The notes under the pieces are model-generated. The model did not search any database, was not told the DNA's origin, and was given only the letters and a program-made list of their open reading frames with translations. Source: Faecalibacterium sp. I3-3-89 (lineage in GTDB: Bacteria; Bacillota; Clostridia; Oscillospirales; Ruminococcaceae). From it: DNA of 64,000 bases. The position numbers were made by a program, and so were the translations under genes. Location of the stretch: NCBI RefSeq assembly GCF_023347275.1, contig NZ_CP094468.1, positions 2,170,001-2,234,000 of the forward strand, given 5' to 3'. Shown piece by piece: positions 16,874-26,624 of this stretch (position 1 is the stretch's first letter; each line of letters begins with the position of its first letter).

Positions 16874-18796
16874 ATGCCATCTGCTGCTCTCCGTCGGTTC
16901 TCGCCCCTGCAATGGGCAGGGCTGGACCTCGGCCTCTGTGCCGTGGCGCTCCTCCTTTTGGGGGTCGGTGTCCCGGCCAGCCCGTTCTTTTTTCCGCTGC
17001 TCAGTCTCTGGGCCTGTCTCGTCCTCTTCGTGCTGGCGGTCTGCGTCCTCCGCACGGCGGGCGTCGAGCTGGGCTTCTTCCACTGGGCCGTCGTCTTCGG
17101 CATCTGGGCCGTGGCCGTCGTCTATTTCTACTGGACGTTATCGAGCCGGAGCTTTATCTACGTCTGGGACTACGCCAACTACCTGCTCAAGCAATATGAC
17201 GCCGAAGCCGCTTTTGCCCAGAGCACCGGTGGGGGCCTCCGTTATCTCTTCGGCTCGATGGCCGACGATTACACCAACTTCATCACCCTCTTCACCGAGT
17301 TTCCCTTCTGCCTGACCGACCACACCGGCGACGCCTACTCCTTCAGTCAGGTGTTCTGCATCCTGCCGGCCCTGCTGGTGCTTCTGGCTGGCCTCGTGGT
17401 GAAGGTCGGCCAGCTCCTGAACGTGAAGAACCGGATGTATTACTTCCTCTTCGGCATGACCCTGACGGCGGCTTATCCCTTCCTGCGGATGAGCGCCGTG
17501 CTGGCACAGCCGGACTGGTTCGGCCTCATCTTCGCCTTCGCCATCCTGCTGCTGACGCTGGACTTCCGTTTTGACACCCTCGAACCGGCCCGGTTTGGCC
17601 TTATCTTCCTCGCCACTGCCGCCATCATCCTCGCCCGCCGGTGGTTCCTCTACTTCGTGGTGGGCTACTATTTCGCCTATGTGCTGCTGCTCGTCGCAGG
17701 CTGTGTGCGGCTGGCAAAGGGCGGCGCGGTCTCTGCCGCCCTCCGCCGGGGGAAGAACCTCATCCTCTTCGGCCTTGCGTCCGTCGCCGCCATGGTCATC
17801 CTGCTCTGGCCCATGGTATCCCACATCCTCACCTATAACTACGCGGGCCGCTATTCCTACTATAACGGCGGCGGTCTGGCCCTCGAGGCATTCTACCACC
17901 TCGGACGGCTGGGCCTGTTCAATCTCATCCTTATCGCGCTGGGCCTCGTCTTTGCAGCAAAGCGAAAGCTGCCCGCTCTGCCCTGTCTGGCAGGGTGCGA
18001 GCTGGTCGTGAGCCTGCTGCTCTTCACCCGGGTCCAGAACACCGGCTCTCATCAGTTCCTGCTCTTCCTGCCGGGGTATTTTCTCCTCTTCCTGCTGGGT
18101 GCAGCCGCACTGGCCGAGGGCATCCAGCGCCATCGTACCCTCAAACTGGGCTGCTGGGCCTTCGTGCTGATGCTGTCCATGTCGGTGCGCTGCTCGCCCC
18201 TGACCACGCTGGCCATGCCGGGCTTCGTCATCGAGCACTTTCCCATCCAGATCCCCGCCACCCGGTATTTCATCTCGCTGGATAAGCTCATCTACGACCG
18301 GAAGGACATCGGCCAGATCCAGGCCATCGCCGACTGGATCGACGCCCACTGCAACGTGGGCGAGATCAGCTACATGATCCCCCACGATATGCTCTACAAC
18401 CCCGACCACTTCAAGAACTGCCGCCTGCCGGAGGCTTCCATCAACGACAAGCTGGCCTTCGGATTCTCGGTGCCCGGCACCCACAACTTCCCCATGCAGT
18501 TCTTCGAGGCGAAGTACGTCATCACCTGCGACCCCTTCCCCCAGACCTATGCGGGCAGCGGGGAGATGTCCATCAAGCTCAACGAGCGCTTCCTCGCCGC
18601 AAAGGACGACGCCTTCACCTTTGAGCAGAGCTTCGACATGGGCAACGGCACCACCTTCACCATCTGGCGGCGCACCGCCGCCCCCACCCGCGCAGAGGTG
18701 GAGTATTACCTGAGCGCCTTTGCCGCAGAAGATGCCCAGTATCCCGAGATGTTCTCGCAGGTGGCCGAAGCGTGGCTCACCGCCCACGGGCTGTGA
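16874..18796 (+). CDS. Polytopic membrane protein, probable GT-C-type glycosyltransferase
   Basis: A 640-aa protein with about 11-13 hydrophobic helices in its first 450 residues and a soluble C-terminal domain of about 170. The early extracytoplasmic loop carries acidic motifs (YVWDYANYLLK, MADDYTNF) like the catalytic Asp loops of GT-C glycosyltransferases. This suggests transfer of sugar from a lipid carrier outside the membrane. I cannot place it in a named family. ATG 16874 is chosen from AAAGGA upstream; an earlier in-frame ATG at 16817 lacks one. Confidence 0.65.
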   Translation: MPSAALRRFSPLQWAGLDLGLCAVALLLLGVGVPASPFFFPLLSLWACLVLFVLAVCVLRTAGVELGFFHWAVVFGIWAVAVVYFYWTLSSRSFIYVWDYANYLLKQYDAEAAFAQSTGGGLRYLFGSMADDYTNFITLFTEFPFCLTDHTGDAYSFSQVFCILPALLVLLAGLVVKVGQLLNVKNRMYYFLFGMTLTAAYPFLRMSAVLAQPDWFGLIFAFAILLLTLDFRFDTLEPARFGLIFLATAAIILARRWFLYFVVGYYFAYVLLLVAGCVRLAKGGAVSAALRRGKNLILFGLASVAAMVILLWPMVSHILTYNYAGRYSYYNGGGLALEAFYHLGRLGLFNLILIALGLVFAAKRKLPALPCLAGCELVVSLLLFTRVQNTGSHQFLLFLPGYFLLFLLGAAALAEGIQRHRTLKLGCWAFVLMLSMSVRCSPLTTLAMPGFVIEHFPIQIPATRYFISLDKLIYDRKDIGQIQAIADWIDAHCNVGEISYMIPHDMLYNPDHFKNCRLPEASINDKLAFGFSVPGTHNFPMQFFEAKYVITCDPFPQTYAGSGEMSIKLNERFLAAKDDAFTFEQSFDMGNGTTFTIWRRTAAPTRAEVEYYLSAFAAEDAQYPEMFSQVAEAWLTAHGL

Positions 18797-18798
18797 CC

Positions 18799-18827
18799 TT
18801 GCCCTTTTTACTGAAAACGTGTATAAT
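18799..18827 (+). promoter_or_regulatory. Promoter of the chaperone / Fe-S protein operon
   Basis: TTGCCC (18799-18804), a 17-base spacer and a consensus TATAAT (18822-18827). It begins 3 bases after the stop of the membrane protein gene. Confidence 0.65.
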
Positions 18828-18895
18828 TCAACGTATTGTTATAAGACTCGCAGCGCCGCACGCCGGGCTGCTTATGTCATAAGGAGTATGCCGCT

Positions 18896-19879
18896 ATGGA
18901 ACAGAAGAAAAAGAATCTGCCCGAAGTAAAGCTGGGCCAGTACAAGGGCCTCGCCGTCACCCGCCACGTCCGCCCTGTCACCGACAAGACCGTGGACATC
19001 GAGGTATTGCATCAGACCCGGATGCACGCCGTCTACCACCCCACCACCGCCCCGGCCAAGCGCGGCTTCCGTGCCCTGCTGGATTTTGTCGGCTACATGG
19101 ACGGCAAGGAGATCCCTGACAGCCGGATGGAGAATGTCATGGTGGTGCTGGGCGACGGCAAGCTGATGCCCGCCGCCGAGCAGGCCATCTACGGCCACTG
19201 TGCCGGTGAGGTGTTCCGCTTCGACTTCACCTACCCGCAGGATTTCCGCCTGCCCGAGCTGTCCGGCAAGACCGCGCAGTTCGAGATCAACCTCCGCTCT
19301 CTGGCCGAGAAGGTCACTCCCGCCCCCGATGAGGCCTTTGCCAAGAGTCTGGGCTTCGGCTCCCTCGACGCGCTGAAGGCCGACCTCCGCGCCAAGAAGC
19401 AGAAGATCCACGAGGAGGGCGCCGACCGCGCCGCCGGAAAGCAGCTGCTGGACATGGCCGGTGCCAACCTGACCGTAGACCTGCCCGCTGAGATCCTCGA
19501 CCGCACGGCCCGGAACGAGATGAAGCTGCTGACCGAGCGCCTCTCCCGCAGCGGCATCACCCTCGAGCAGCACTGCAAGAACAGCCACACCACCCCGGAA
19601 GCCCTCGAGAAGGACTACCGCGCACAGGCCGAGAGCCGCATCCGCTTCGTGCTGGCAGCCCGGGCCATCGCCGAGGCCGAGGGCATCGTCGTCCACCCCG
19701 AGGAGGTCAACGCGGAGTACCGCCGCCTCTCCCAGCTGCAGGATACCCCCGAAGCCGAGATCCGCAAGGCACTGGCCGAGGACGCTGTGGCCGCTGCGCT
19801 GGCCGCAAAGAAGGTGCAGCGCTTCCTGCTGGATAACGCTCAGGTCACCACCGTGACCGATGCCCCCGAAAAGGAGTGA
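18896..19879 (+). CDS. Trigger-factor-like chaperone lacking the ribosome-binding domain
   Basis: The 327-aa protein aligns by eye with trigger factor from the FKBP-type peptidyl-prolyl isomerase domain onward: LLDFVGYMDGKEIPDS, VLGDGKLMPAAEQAIYGHCAGE and ELSGKTAQFEINLRSL. The helical C-terminal substrate-cradle domain then follows. The N-terminal ribosome-docking domain of about 110 residues is replaced by some 20 residues (MEQKKKNLPEVKLGQYKGLA), so it is unlikely to bind ribosomes like the housekeeping protein. It is co-transcribed with a multi-cluster Fe-S protein 7 bases downstream, hinting at a dedicated folding or assembly role. Confidence 0.85.
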   Translation: MEQKKKNLPEVKLGQYKGLAVTRHVRPVTDKTVDIEVLHQTRMHAVYHPTTAPAKRGFRALLDFVGYMDGKEIPDSRMENVMVVLGDGKLMPAAEQAIYGHCAGEVFRFDFTYPQDFRLPELSGKTAQFEINLRSLAEKVTPAPDEAFAKSLGFGSLDALKADLRAKKQKIHEEGADRAAGKQLLDMAGANLTVDLPAEILDRTARNEMKLLTERLSRSGITLEQHCKNSHTTPEALEKDYRAQAESRIRFVLAARAIAEAEGIVVHPEEVNAEYRRLSQLQDTPEAEIRKALAEDAVAAALAAKKVQRFLLDNAQVTTVTDAPEKE

Positions 19880-19886
19880 TACCGCT

Positions 19887-21170
19887 ATGGGTCTGTTTAC
19901 CCGCTATGCCATGGATGCCCTGATGAAGACCTCCCACCCCGAGGTGGTCCGCCGTCAGTGCTGGAACCTCCACCCCCACCGCACCCCCTGCACCGACTGC
20001 AAGGACATCTGCCCCTACGGCGACGCCATCTTCACCCGCCCCAACCTCGTCAAGGACTGGGATCCCTGCACCGACTGCGGCCTCTGCGTCTCGGTCTGCC
20101 GCTCGGGCTGCATCGTGCCCTCGCCCGAACAGGTGCAGCGGGACACCTCGCTGGCCGACACCGACAATGACACCCTCTGGCTGGGCTGCGAGAAGAGCAG
20201 CCGGAAGAATACCGCCGTCCGCGCCTGCGTGGCCGCCTTCTCGTGGGAGACGCTGGCCTATCTCGCCCTGAACAAGAAGCTCGTGCTGGACCTGACCCCC
20301 TGCGGCGAGTGCGAGAACGACGCCTGCGCTGCCCAGCTGCGCAAGGAGCTGACCCGCCTCGTGGAGTTCCTCGGCCCCCAGCTCTTCGAGAGCCGGGTCA
20401 CGCTGGCCTACCAGCAGGAGGACGCCCCCTACCATGTGCAGGAGCTGAGCCGCCGGGAGATGTTCTCCCACATGACCGAAGGCTCCCGCGCCGGCACCAA
20501 GAAGCTGCTGCAGATGCTGCCTGGCCTGCGCAGCGAGGAGGACAGCGCCGCCGACTTCCGCCTCATGCTCCACCAGCGGACCAAGCAGCTCAAGGCTGCC
20601 TCCGAGACGCCGCTGCGCTACGGCTGGTATCTGCCCAATTTCACCCAGAAGTGCTTCGGCTGCGGCAAGTGCGAAAAGGCCTGCCGCTCCGGCGCGCTCA
20701 AGCTGGAGGACCTGCCCGACGGGCAGACCCGCGTGGTTGTCACGCCGTGGAAGTGCAGCGAGTGCGGCGTCTGTGTCGCAGCCTGCTCGAACAGCGGTAT
20801 CGACGGCATGAAGCTGCGTCAGCTGACCACCCTCGGCCCGGTGAGCGTCTACAAATGCAGCAAGACTCTCTGTGCCGACTGCGGCAAGCCCATCGCGCCG
20901 AACAGCACCGAGGGCATCTGCTCGGTCTGCCGCATCAAGCGCCGCACCAAGCAGCGTCAGGAGGAGGCCGCTGCCCGCGCCAAAGAGCGGATCGCCGAGC
21001 GGGAGGCCCGCAAGGCTGCGGAAGAAGCCGCCAAGGCCGCTGCCGCAGAGCTGGCCGCGGAGAATGCAGCTGCCGCAGAAGCCGCTGCCCCGGCCGTCGC
21101 AGCGCCTGCCGCCGTTGCGGAGACGACTGTTGCCGCACCAGAAACAGCCGCTCTTGCCAAAAAGGATTGA
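19887..21170 (+). CDS. Multi-[4Fe-4S] ferredoxin-like protein with Ala-rich tail
   Basis: A 427-aa cytoplasmic protein with two ferredoxin-type modules. The first, near residues 25-75, holds CTDCKDICPYGDA and CTDCGLCVSVCRSGC. The second, near residues 255-315, holds CFGCGKCEKACRSGA and CSECGVCVAACSNSGI. Between them is a helical region with a CGEC motif. After them comes a zinc-ribbon-like Cys set (CSKTLCADCGKPI, CSVCRIKRR) and about 80 residues of charged then Ala-rich sequence. It could carry up to four clusters and act as an electron-transfer or redox-sensing subunit; no catalytic domain is seen. ATG 19887 has GGAG upstream. Its partner is the truncated trigger factor. Confidence 0.8.
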   Translation: MGLFTRYAMDALMKTSHPEVVRRQCWNLHPHRTPCTDCKDICPYGDAIFTRPNLVKDWDPCTDCGLCVSVCRSGCIVPSPEQVQRDTSLADTDNDTLWLGCEKSSRKNTAVRACVAAFSWETLAYLALNKKLVLDLTPCGECENDACAAQLRKELTRLVEFLGPQLFESRVTLAYQQEDAPYHVQELSRREMFSHMTEGSRAGTKKLLQMLPGLRSEEDSAADFRLMLHQRTKQLKAASETPLRYGWYLPNFTQKCFGCGKCEKACRSGALKLEDLPDGQTRVVVTPWKCSECGVCVAACSNSGIDGMKLRQLTTLGPVSVYKCSKTLCADCGKPIAPNSTEGICSVCRIKRRTKQRQEEAAARAKERIAEREARKAAEEAAKAAAAELAAENAAAAEAAAPAVAAPAAVAETTVAAPETAALAKKD

Positions 21171-21195
21171 CGCGGCCGCAAATCAATGCTATACT
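21167..21195 (+). promoter_or_regulatory. Promoter of the oligopeptide-binding protein gene
   Basis: TTGACG (21167-21172), a 17-base spacer and TATACT (21190-21195). The -35 box overlaps the stop codon of the preceding Fe-S gene. Confidence 0.7.
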
Positions 21196-21365
21196 CAGTC
21201 TTGACCACTTATTTGATGGCCGGGACTGTTACAAAGGAGTAACGGATGGTTTTCCGTTGCTCTTTTTTCATAAAAACAGCCCAACTGTCCGCTGACGGGA
21301 AACAGCGGGCACCGCGCAACGCGAATGCTGTCCCTGTACAGCAACAACAAGAAAAGAGGGAATTT

Positions 21366-23402
21366 ATGATGAACACTTCCATCTCCCGCCGTCAGTTCCT
21401 GAAGGCCAGCGGTCTGGCAGCCGCCGGTGCCTGCGCAGCCGGCCTGCTGACCGGCTGCGGCGGCTCTTCTTCCGGCAGCGCCTCCGGCGCAGCCTCCTCC
21501 GGCTCCGGCTCCAGCTACACCATCCTGTACGCCAGCCAGCCTGCCACCCTGAACTACCTGACCACCGGCACCGACCTTGAGATGGTCGTCGGCGCAAACT
21601 GCGTGGACACTCTGGTCGAGTACGACAACAAGGGCGTCATGCGCGAGGGTCTGGCCACCAGCTGGGACTGGGATGCCGACACCCTGACTTGGACGTTCCA
21701 TCTGCGGGATGAGAACTGGGTGGACTGCAACGGCGAGGTCGTCGCCCCCGTCACGGCGCAGGACTTCGTGGACGCCCTGAAGTACGTCCTGACCCCGGAC
21801 TACGCCGCCTCCAATGTGGGCCACGTCACCGGCTACATCGCAGGCGCTGACGACTACTACAACTACCACGTCTACCTGAACAACGCCAACACCGGCGTCG
21901 TGGACGAGGACGGCACCACCTACACCGTGGATGCCGACGGCGTCGTCACCGTCGCCGCCCCCGGCGCAGACCCCGCCACCTATGCACCCGTGGATTTCGA
22001 AACCGTGGGCGTCACCGCTGTGGACGAGCACACCCTGACCTACACCCTGACCTACGATTTCCCGGGCTTCCTGAGCCTGCTGTGCTACCTGCCCTATGAG
22101 CCGGCCTACGGCCCGCTGCTGGAGGAGACCGGCGACCAGTTCGCCACCAGCGCAGAGACCACCTACAGCTGCGGCGCATTCTATCTGGCCGCCTACGAGT
22201 CTCTGGAGACCTGGGTCATGAAGAAGAACCCCGAGAACTACGACGCCGCCAACGTCTTCATCGACACCATCAGCCGCATCTACAACGCCGAGGCCAGCGT
22301 CAACGGCCCCGAGATGATCAAGCGCGGCGAGATCGATGAGGCCACCATCGGCTCCGACATCCTCGACAGCTGGCTGGCCGACGACACCACCAAGGATATG
22401 GTGTCCATGGACCGCCCCAACACCAACTACACCTACTTCTATATGTTCAACTTCATGCCCTTCTCCCACGAGTTCTCCAACTGGAGCGTGGAGGGCATGG
22501 ACGCCGAGTATGAGCCGGAGAACTGGGCCAAGGCCATCAACAACACCAACTTCCGCAAGTCCTTCCTCTACGGCATCAACAACTCCGTCACGCTGGCCGT
22601 CAAGGCACCCGAGGGCTACGACAACTACAAGCTGAACACCATCACGCCCCCCAGCTTCTGCGCCAACGCTGACGGCGTGGACTACCTGAAGTGCGGCGAC
22701 CTCGCCAACATCACCGAGTTCTTCGACGAGGCCAAGGCCAAGGAGTACCGTGACGCCGCCATCCCCGAGCTGACCGCCGCAGGCGTCACCTTCCCCATCA
22801 AGGTCCAGCTGCCCTACAACCCCTCCTCCACCGACTGGGACAAGCAGTGTCAGGTGCTCAAGCAGCAGCTCGAGGGTGTGCTGAACGACGGCTTTGACTT
22901 CATCAATATCGTCATCACCGCCGGCCCCTCCGACAGCTTCCTGTCCAGCGTCCGCCGCAACGGCAAGTTCGCTTTCCTGCTGTGCAACTGGGGCGCAGAC
23001 TACTCCGACCCCCAGACCGAGACCGACCCCTTCTATCAGGCCGAGGGCGCACGCGGCAGCCGCTACGCCTTCCTGCGCACCGGCGTCGAGGACGGCTTCA
23101 TCACCGGCGACACCGCTGACGCCGTCATGAACTACATGAAGGCCATCGAAGCCGCTGTGGAGATCACCGATGACATCAACGCCCGCTACGATGCCTTCGC
23201 CAACGCCGAGGCTTCCCTCATCAACAACGCCCTCGTCGTCCCCATGGGCATGAGCGTCCCGGCTTACATCGCCACCCGCCTGAACTACTGGGAGGGCCAG
23301 TATGCTTCCACCGGCTTCTCCAACAAGCGCCTGAAGGGCATCCACGTCCTCGACCACTATGTCTCCATGAGCGAGTACGAGGCCAACCGCGACGCCCGCT
23401 AA
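21366..23402 (+). CDS. Oligopeptide ABC transporter substrate-binding lipoprotein
   Basis: A 678-aa family-5 solute-binding protein. It has a twin-arginine-like n-region (SRRQFLKASG) and a lipobox (LLTGCGG). Further along are the family-5 features ATLNYLTTGTDLEM, LVEYDNKGVMREGLATSW, WTFHLRDENWVDCNGE and VTAQDFVDALKYVL. It captures peptides outside the cell for the OppBCDF complex downstream. AGAGGG lies before the ATG pair at 21366/21369. A second in-frame ATG at 21246 has an ideal ribosome site of its own and would add 40 residues ahead of the signal peptide. A terminator follows, separating its level from that of the permeases. Confidence 0.93.
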   Translation: MMNTSISRRQFLKASGLAAAGACAAGLLTGCGGSSSGSASGAASSGSGSSYTILYASQPATLNYLTTGTDLEMVVGANCVDTLVEYDNKGVMREGLATSWDWDADTLTWTFHLRDENWVDCNGEVVAPVTAQDFVDALKYVLTPDYAASNVGHVTGYIAGADDYYNYHVYLNNANTGVVDEDGTTYTVDADGVVTVAAPGADPATYAPVDFETVGVTAVDEHTLTYTLTYDFPGFLSLLCYLPYEPAYGPLLEETGDQFATSAETTYSCGAFYLAAYESLETWVMKKNPENYDAANVFIDTISRIYNAEASVNGPEMIKRGEIDEATIGSDILDSWLADDTTKDMVSMDRPNTNYTYFYMFNFMPFSHEFSNWSVEGMDAEYEPENWAKAINNTNFRKSFLYGINNSVTLAVKAPEGYDNYKLNTITPPSFCANADGVDYLKCGDLANITEFFDEAKAKEYRDAAIPELTAAGVTFPIKVQLPYNPSSTDWDKQCQVLKQQLEGVLNDGFDFINIVITAGPSDSFLSSVRRNGKFAFLLCNWGADYSDPQTETDPFYQAEGARGSRYAFLRTGVEDGFITGDTADAVMNYMKAIEAAVEITDDINARYDAFANAEASLINNALVVPMGMSVPAYIATRLNYWEGQYASTGFSNKRLKGIHVLDHYVSMSEYEANRDAR

Positions 23403-23422
23403 GCTTTTCTGACCGTTCTGCC

Positions 23423-23460
23423 GCCCTCCGTTTTCCCCCGGGAAAGCGGAGGGCTTTTTA
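23423..23460 (+). terminator. Terminator between the binding protein and the permease genes
   Basis: GCCCTCCG pairs with CGGAGGGC and is followed by TTTTTATTT, 20 bases past the stop. It should make the binding protein more abundant than the membrane components. Confidence 0.85.
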
Positions 23461-23585
23461 TTTCTGAAGGCTCTCAGATGAATTTTTAGAGCAAACTTTG
23501 CCAAATCACTTTCCAAAAGTAGTTTTTTGTTGTATTCTATTCCTATCCGACATTCATTAAATAAAAGAGAGGGGTGCGCACAGAT

Positions 23586-24527
23586 ATGCTCAAATATCTG
23601 GCGAAACGCATCGGGCGCTCGATCCTGACCCTGTTTGTCATCGTCACGCTCGTATTCTGCCTTTTGCGGCTGATGCCGGTAGAAGGCTATTTTGCAAACT
23701 ACGAAAAAATGACCGAGGCCCAGATACAGGCCGGCCTGCAGTCGATGGGCCTGCTGGACCCGCTGCCGGTGCAGGTCGGCCGCTTCTGGGTGAATGCCCT
23801 CCACGGCGACCTCGGCGTGAGCCACATCTATAAGGTCAACGCCTCCGTCACCAGCATCCTTGCCAAGAAGCTGCCCATCTCCATCCAGATGGGCGTCTTT
23901 GCCATGCTGCTGAGCCTTGTCATCGGCATCCCGATGGGCCTGTTCATGGGACGGTTCAAGAGCCGCTGGCCCGACAAGCTGGGCACGGCCATCATCGTGC
24001 TCATTCAGGCCGTGCCTGCGGCGGTGTATTACCTCTACATCCAGATGTACGGCACCACCGCGCTGGGCGTGGGCCTGCTCTTCGACACCTCCAACTGGAA
24101 GTACTGGGTGCTGCCCGTCTGCTCCATGAGCCTCGGCAATGTGGCGTTCTACGCCATGTGGCTGCGCCGGTACATGGTGGACGAGAGCAACAAGGATTAC
24201 GTCCGTCTCGCCCGGGCCAAGGGCGTCAGCGAGAACAACATCGCCCTCCGCCACATCTTCCGCAACGCGATGGTTCCGCTGGTGCAGTACATCCCCTCCG
24301 CCTTCCTCAACACGGTAGTCGGCTCCATCTACATCGAGAGCCTCTACAGCATCCCCGGCATGGGCGGTCTGCTGGTCACCTGCGTCCAGCGCCACGACAA
24401 CACGATGGTGCAGGGCATCGTCCTGCTCTACGCCTGCGTGGGCATCATCGGCCTCATTCTGGGCGACCTGCTCATGGTGCTCATCGATCCCCGCATCAGC
24501 TTTGGCAAGAAAGAAGGTGGCCGATAA
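23586..24527 (+). CDS. oppB: Oligopeptide ABC transporter permease (OppB type)
   Basis: A 313-aa permease with six predicted helices. It starts YLAKRIGRSILTLFVIVTLV and has the EAA loop LARAKGVSENNIALRHIFRN, both typical of the DppB/OppB group. ATG 23586 is preferred over the GTG at 23574, which lies inside the ribosome site (AGAGGGG). Its stop overlaps the oppC start (TAATG). Confidence 0.92.
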   Translation: MLKYLAKRIGRSILTLFVIVTLVFCLLRLMPVEGYFANYEKMTEAQIQAGLQSMGLLDPLPVQVGRFWVNALHGDLGVSHIYKVNASVTSILAKKLPISIQMGVFAMLLSLVIGIPMGLFMGRFKSRWPDKLGTAIIVLIQAVPAAVYYLYIQMYGTTALGVGLLFDTSNWKYWVLPVCSMSLGNVAFYAMWLRRYMVDESNKDYVRLARAKGVSENNIALRHIFRNAMVPLVQYIPSAFLNTVVGSIYIESLYSIPGMGGLLVTCVQRHDNTMVQGIVLLYACVGIIGLILGDLLMVLIDPRISFGKKEGGR

Positions 24528-25558
24528 TGCTTTTCCGTATGAAAGATGAAAAAGCGCACCAGCTGGAAGCACAGCTGGACAAACTGCAGGCGGACGGCCC
24601 CGCCGCATGGGCAGAGCTGCCCGAAGAAGAGCTGTTCACCCCCGCCGGGTTCAGCGAGGAGCGGGCCGAGGCCACCTCCTACTCCAATTACAGCTACTGG
24701 GGCAGCACCTTCCGTGCATTCTTCAAGAACCGCATCGCGGTCATCCTCCTCGCCGCCCTCATCGCCGTGGTGGCCTTCGCATTCCTTCAGCCCTATCTGC
24801 CCGGGCAGGCAGACCCCAACTTCTGCGCCGTGGACCCCCTCACCGGCGTCCAGTACCGCAACATTGCCCCCGGTGAGGATGGCTTCATCTGGGGTTCCAA
24901 CGCCATCGGACAGGACCTGTGGGCACGCATCTGGGCCGGCGCACGCACCAGCCTGACCATCGCCTTCTTCGTGGCCCTCATCGAGGCCGTCGTGGGCATC
25001 ACGGTGGGCGTGCTCTGGGGCTATGTCCGCCAGCTGGACTTCTTCTTCACCGAGCTGTACAACATCTGTGACAATGTGCCCTCCACCATCATCCTCATCC
25101 TGATCTCTTACGTCGCCAGCCCCAGCGTCAAGACCCTCATCCTCGGTATGTCCATTACAGGCTGGATCGCCATGGCGCGCTTCATCCGCAACCAGATCCT
25201 CATCATCCGCGACCGCGACTACAACGTGGCATCCCGCTGCATCGGCACCCCCACCGCCCGCATCGTGCTGCGCAACCTGCTGCCCTACCTCGTATCGGTC
25301 ATCATGCTGCGGATGGCCCTGACCATCCCCGCCGCCATCGGCAGTGAGGTGTTCATCACCTACATCGGCCTCGGCCTCTCGGTGGAGACTCCCTCGCTGG
25401 GCAACCTCATCAACGATGGCCGCAAGGTCATGATGCAGGCCGGACTGCGCTATCAGCTGCTCTACCCCACCATCATCCTCAGCTTCGTCACCATCGCGTT
25501 CTATCTCATCGGCAACGCCTTCTCCGACGCAGCCGACCCGAAGAACCATCTGCAGTAA
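24527..25558 (+). CDS. oppC: Oligopeptide ABC transporter permease (OppC type)
   Basis: A 343-aa permease. A hydrophilic N-terminal region of about 65 residues precedes the OppC_N segment (FRAFFKNRIAVILLAALIA). The transport domain contains WGSNAIGQDLWARIWAGART and an EAA loop (YNVASRCIGTPTARIVLRNL). It pairs with OppB to form the channel. The start overlaps the oppB stop, indicating coupled translation. Confidence 0.92.
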   Translation: MLFRMKDEKAHQLEAQLDKLQADGPAAWAELPEEELFTPAGFSEERAEATSYSNYSYWGSTFRAFFKNRIAVILLAALIAVVAFAFLQPYLPGQADPNFCAVDPLTGVQYRNIAPGEDGFIWGSNAIGQDLWARIWAGARTSLTIAFFVALIEAVVGITVGVLWGYVRQLDFFFTELYNICDNVPSTIILILISYVASPSVKTLILGMSITGWIAMARFIRNQILIIRDRDYNVASRCIGTPTARIVLRNLLPYLVSVIMLRMALTIPAAIGSEVFITYIGLGLSVETPSLGNLINDGRKVMMQAGLRYQLLYPTIILSFVTIAFYLIGNAFSDAADPKNHLQ

Positions 25559-25570
25559 GGAGGCACAGGG

Positions 25571-26623
25571 ATGAAAAAGAACGAACTGATCCTCTCGGTG
25601 CGGGATCTCAACATCAAATTCAATCTGCGTGGAAAGATCCTCCACGCCATCCGCGGCATCGACCTCGACGTCTACCACGGCGAGGTCCTCGCCATCGTGG
25701 GCGAGTCCGGCTCGGGCAAGAGCGTGTTCACCAAGTCCTTCATGGGCCTGCTGGACTCCAACGGCTCCATCACCTCGGGCACCATCGACTACTTCGGGGC
25801 TGACGACCACCAGCCCATCCGCCTCTCCGCGCTGAAAAAGGAGAAGGACTGGCTGAAGGTCCGGGGCCATGAGATCGCCATGATCATGCAGGACCCCATG
25901 ACCAGCCTGAACCCCCTGAAGACCATCGGCGACCAGATCATGGAAGCCGTGGAGCTGCATCAGGGCCTCAAAGGCGCTGCGGCCAAGGAGAAAACGCTGG
26001 AATACCTGCGGGATGTCGGCATCGCCGACCCGGAGGTCCGCTTCAAACAGTATCCCCACGAGTTTTCGGGCGGTATGCGCCAGCGCGTCGTCATCGCCAT
26101 CGCCGTGGCCTGCAACCCCCAGATTTTGATCTGCGACGAGCCGACGACGGCTCTGGACGTGACCATTCAGGCCCAGATCCTCGAGCTGCTGAAGGAGATG
26201 CGGGTCAAGTACAATCTGACCATCATCCTCATCACCCACGACCTCGGCGTCGTGGCCAACATCGCCGACCGGGTGGCCGTCATGTACGCAGGCGACATCG
26301 TGGAGATCGGTACCTCCGACGAGATCTACTACGACCCCCGCCACCCCTATACATGGGCGCTGCTGTCCAGTATGCCCCAGATGGGCGTGAAGGGCGAAGA
26401 CCTGTTCAACATTCAGGGCACGCCCCCGAACCTCTTTACGGAGATCCACGGCGACGCCTTCGCGCCCCGCAACCCGCTGGCCCTGAAGATCGACTTCGTC
26501 AAGCGTCCCCCCTACTTTGACGTCAGCGCGACCCACCGGGCCAAGACGTGGCTGCTCGACCCCCGCGCACCCAAGATAGAGCCGCCCGCCGCTGTGCGGA
26601 TGCTGCAAGAGGAGGGCAAGTAA
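25571..26623 (+). CDS. oppD: Oligopeptide ABC transporter ATP-binding protein (OppD type)
   Basis: A 350-aa ATPase with Walker A ([13 protein letters not shown]), Q-loop ([12 protein letters not shown]), signature ([16 protein letters not shown]), Walker B ([13 protein letters not shown]) and H-loop (ITHDLGVVA). The C-terminal oligopeptide-transporter extension is present, but the Cys cluster seen in some relatives is not obvious. AAGGAGG lies 7 bases before the ATG. Confidence 0.93.
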   Translation: MKKNELILSVRDLNIKFNLRGKILHAIRGIDLDVYHGEVLAIVGESGSGKSVFTKSFMGLLDSNGSITSGTIDYFGADDHQPIRLSALKKEKDWLKVRGHEIAMIMQDPMTSLNPLKTIGDQIMEAVELHQGLKGAAAKEKTLEYLRDVGIADPEVRFKQYPHEFSGGMRQRVVIAIAVACNPQILICDEPTTALDVTIQAQILELLKEMRVKYNLTIILITHDLGVVANIADRVAVMYAGDIVEIGTSDEIYYDPRHPYTWALLSSMPQMGVKGEDLFNIQGTPPNLFTEIHGDAFAPRNPLALKIDFVKRPPYFDVSATHRAKTWLLDPRAPKIEPPAAVRMLQEEGK

Positions 26624-26624
26624 C

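Noticed and set aside
21195..24608. A 1137-codon leftward open frame
   Set aside because: Antisense to the oligopeptide-binding protein and oppB; composition (Val/Gly/His/Asp repeats) marks it as a shadow of GC-rich coding sequence.
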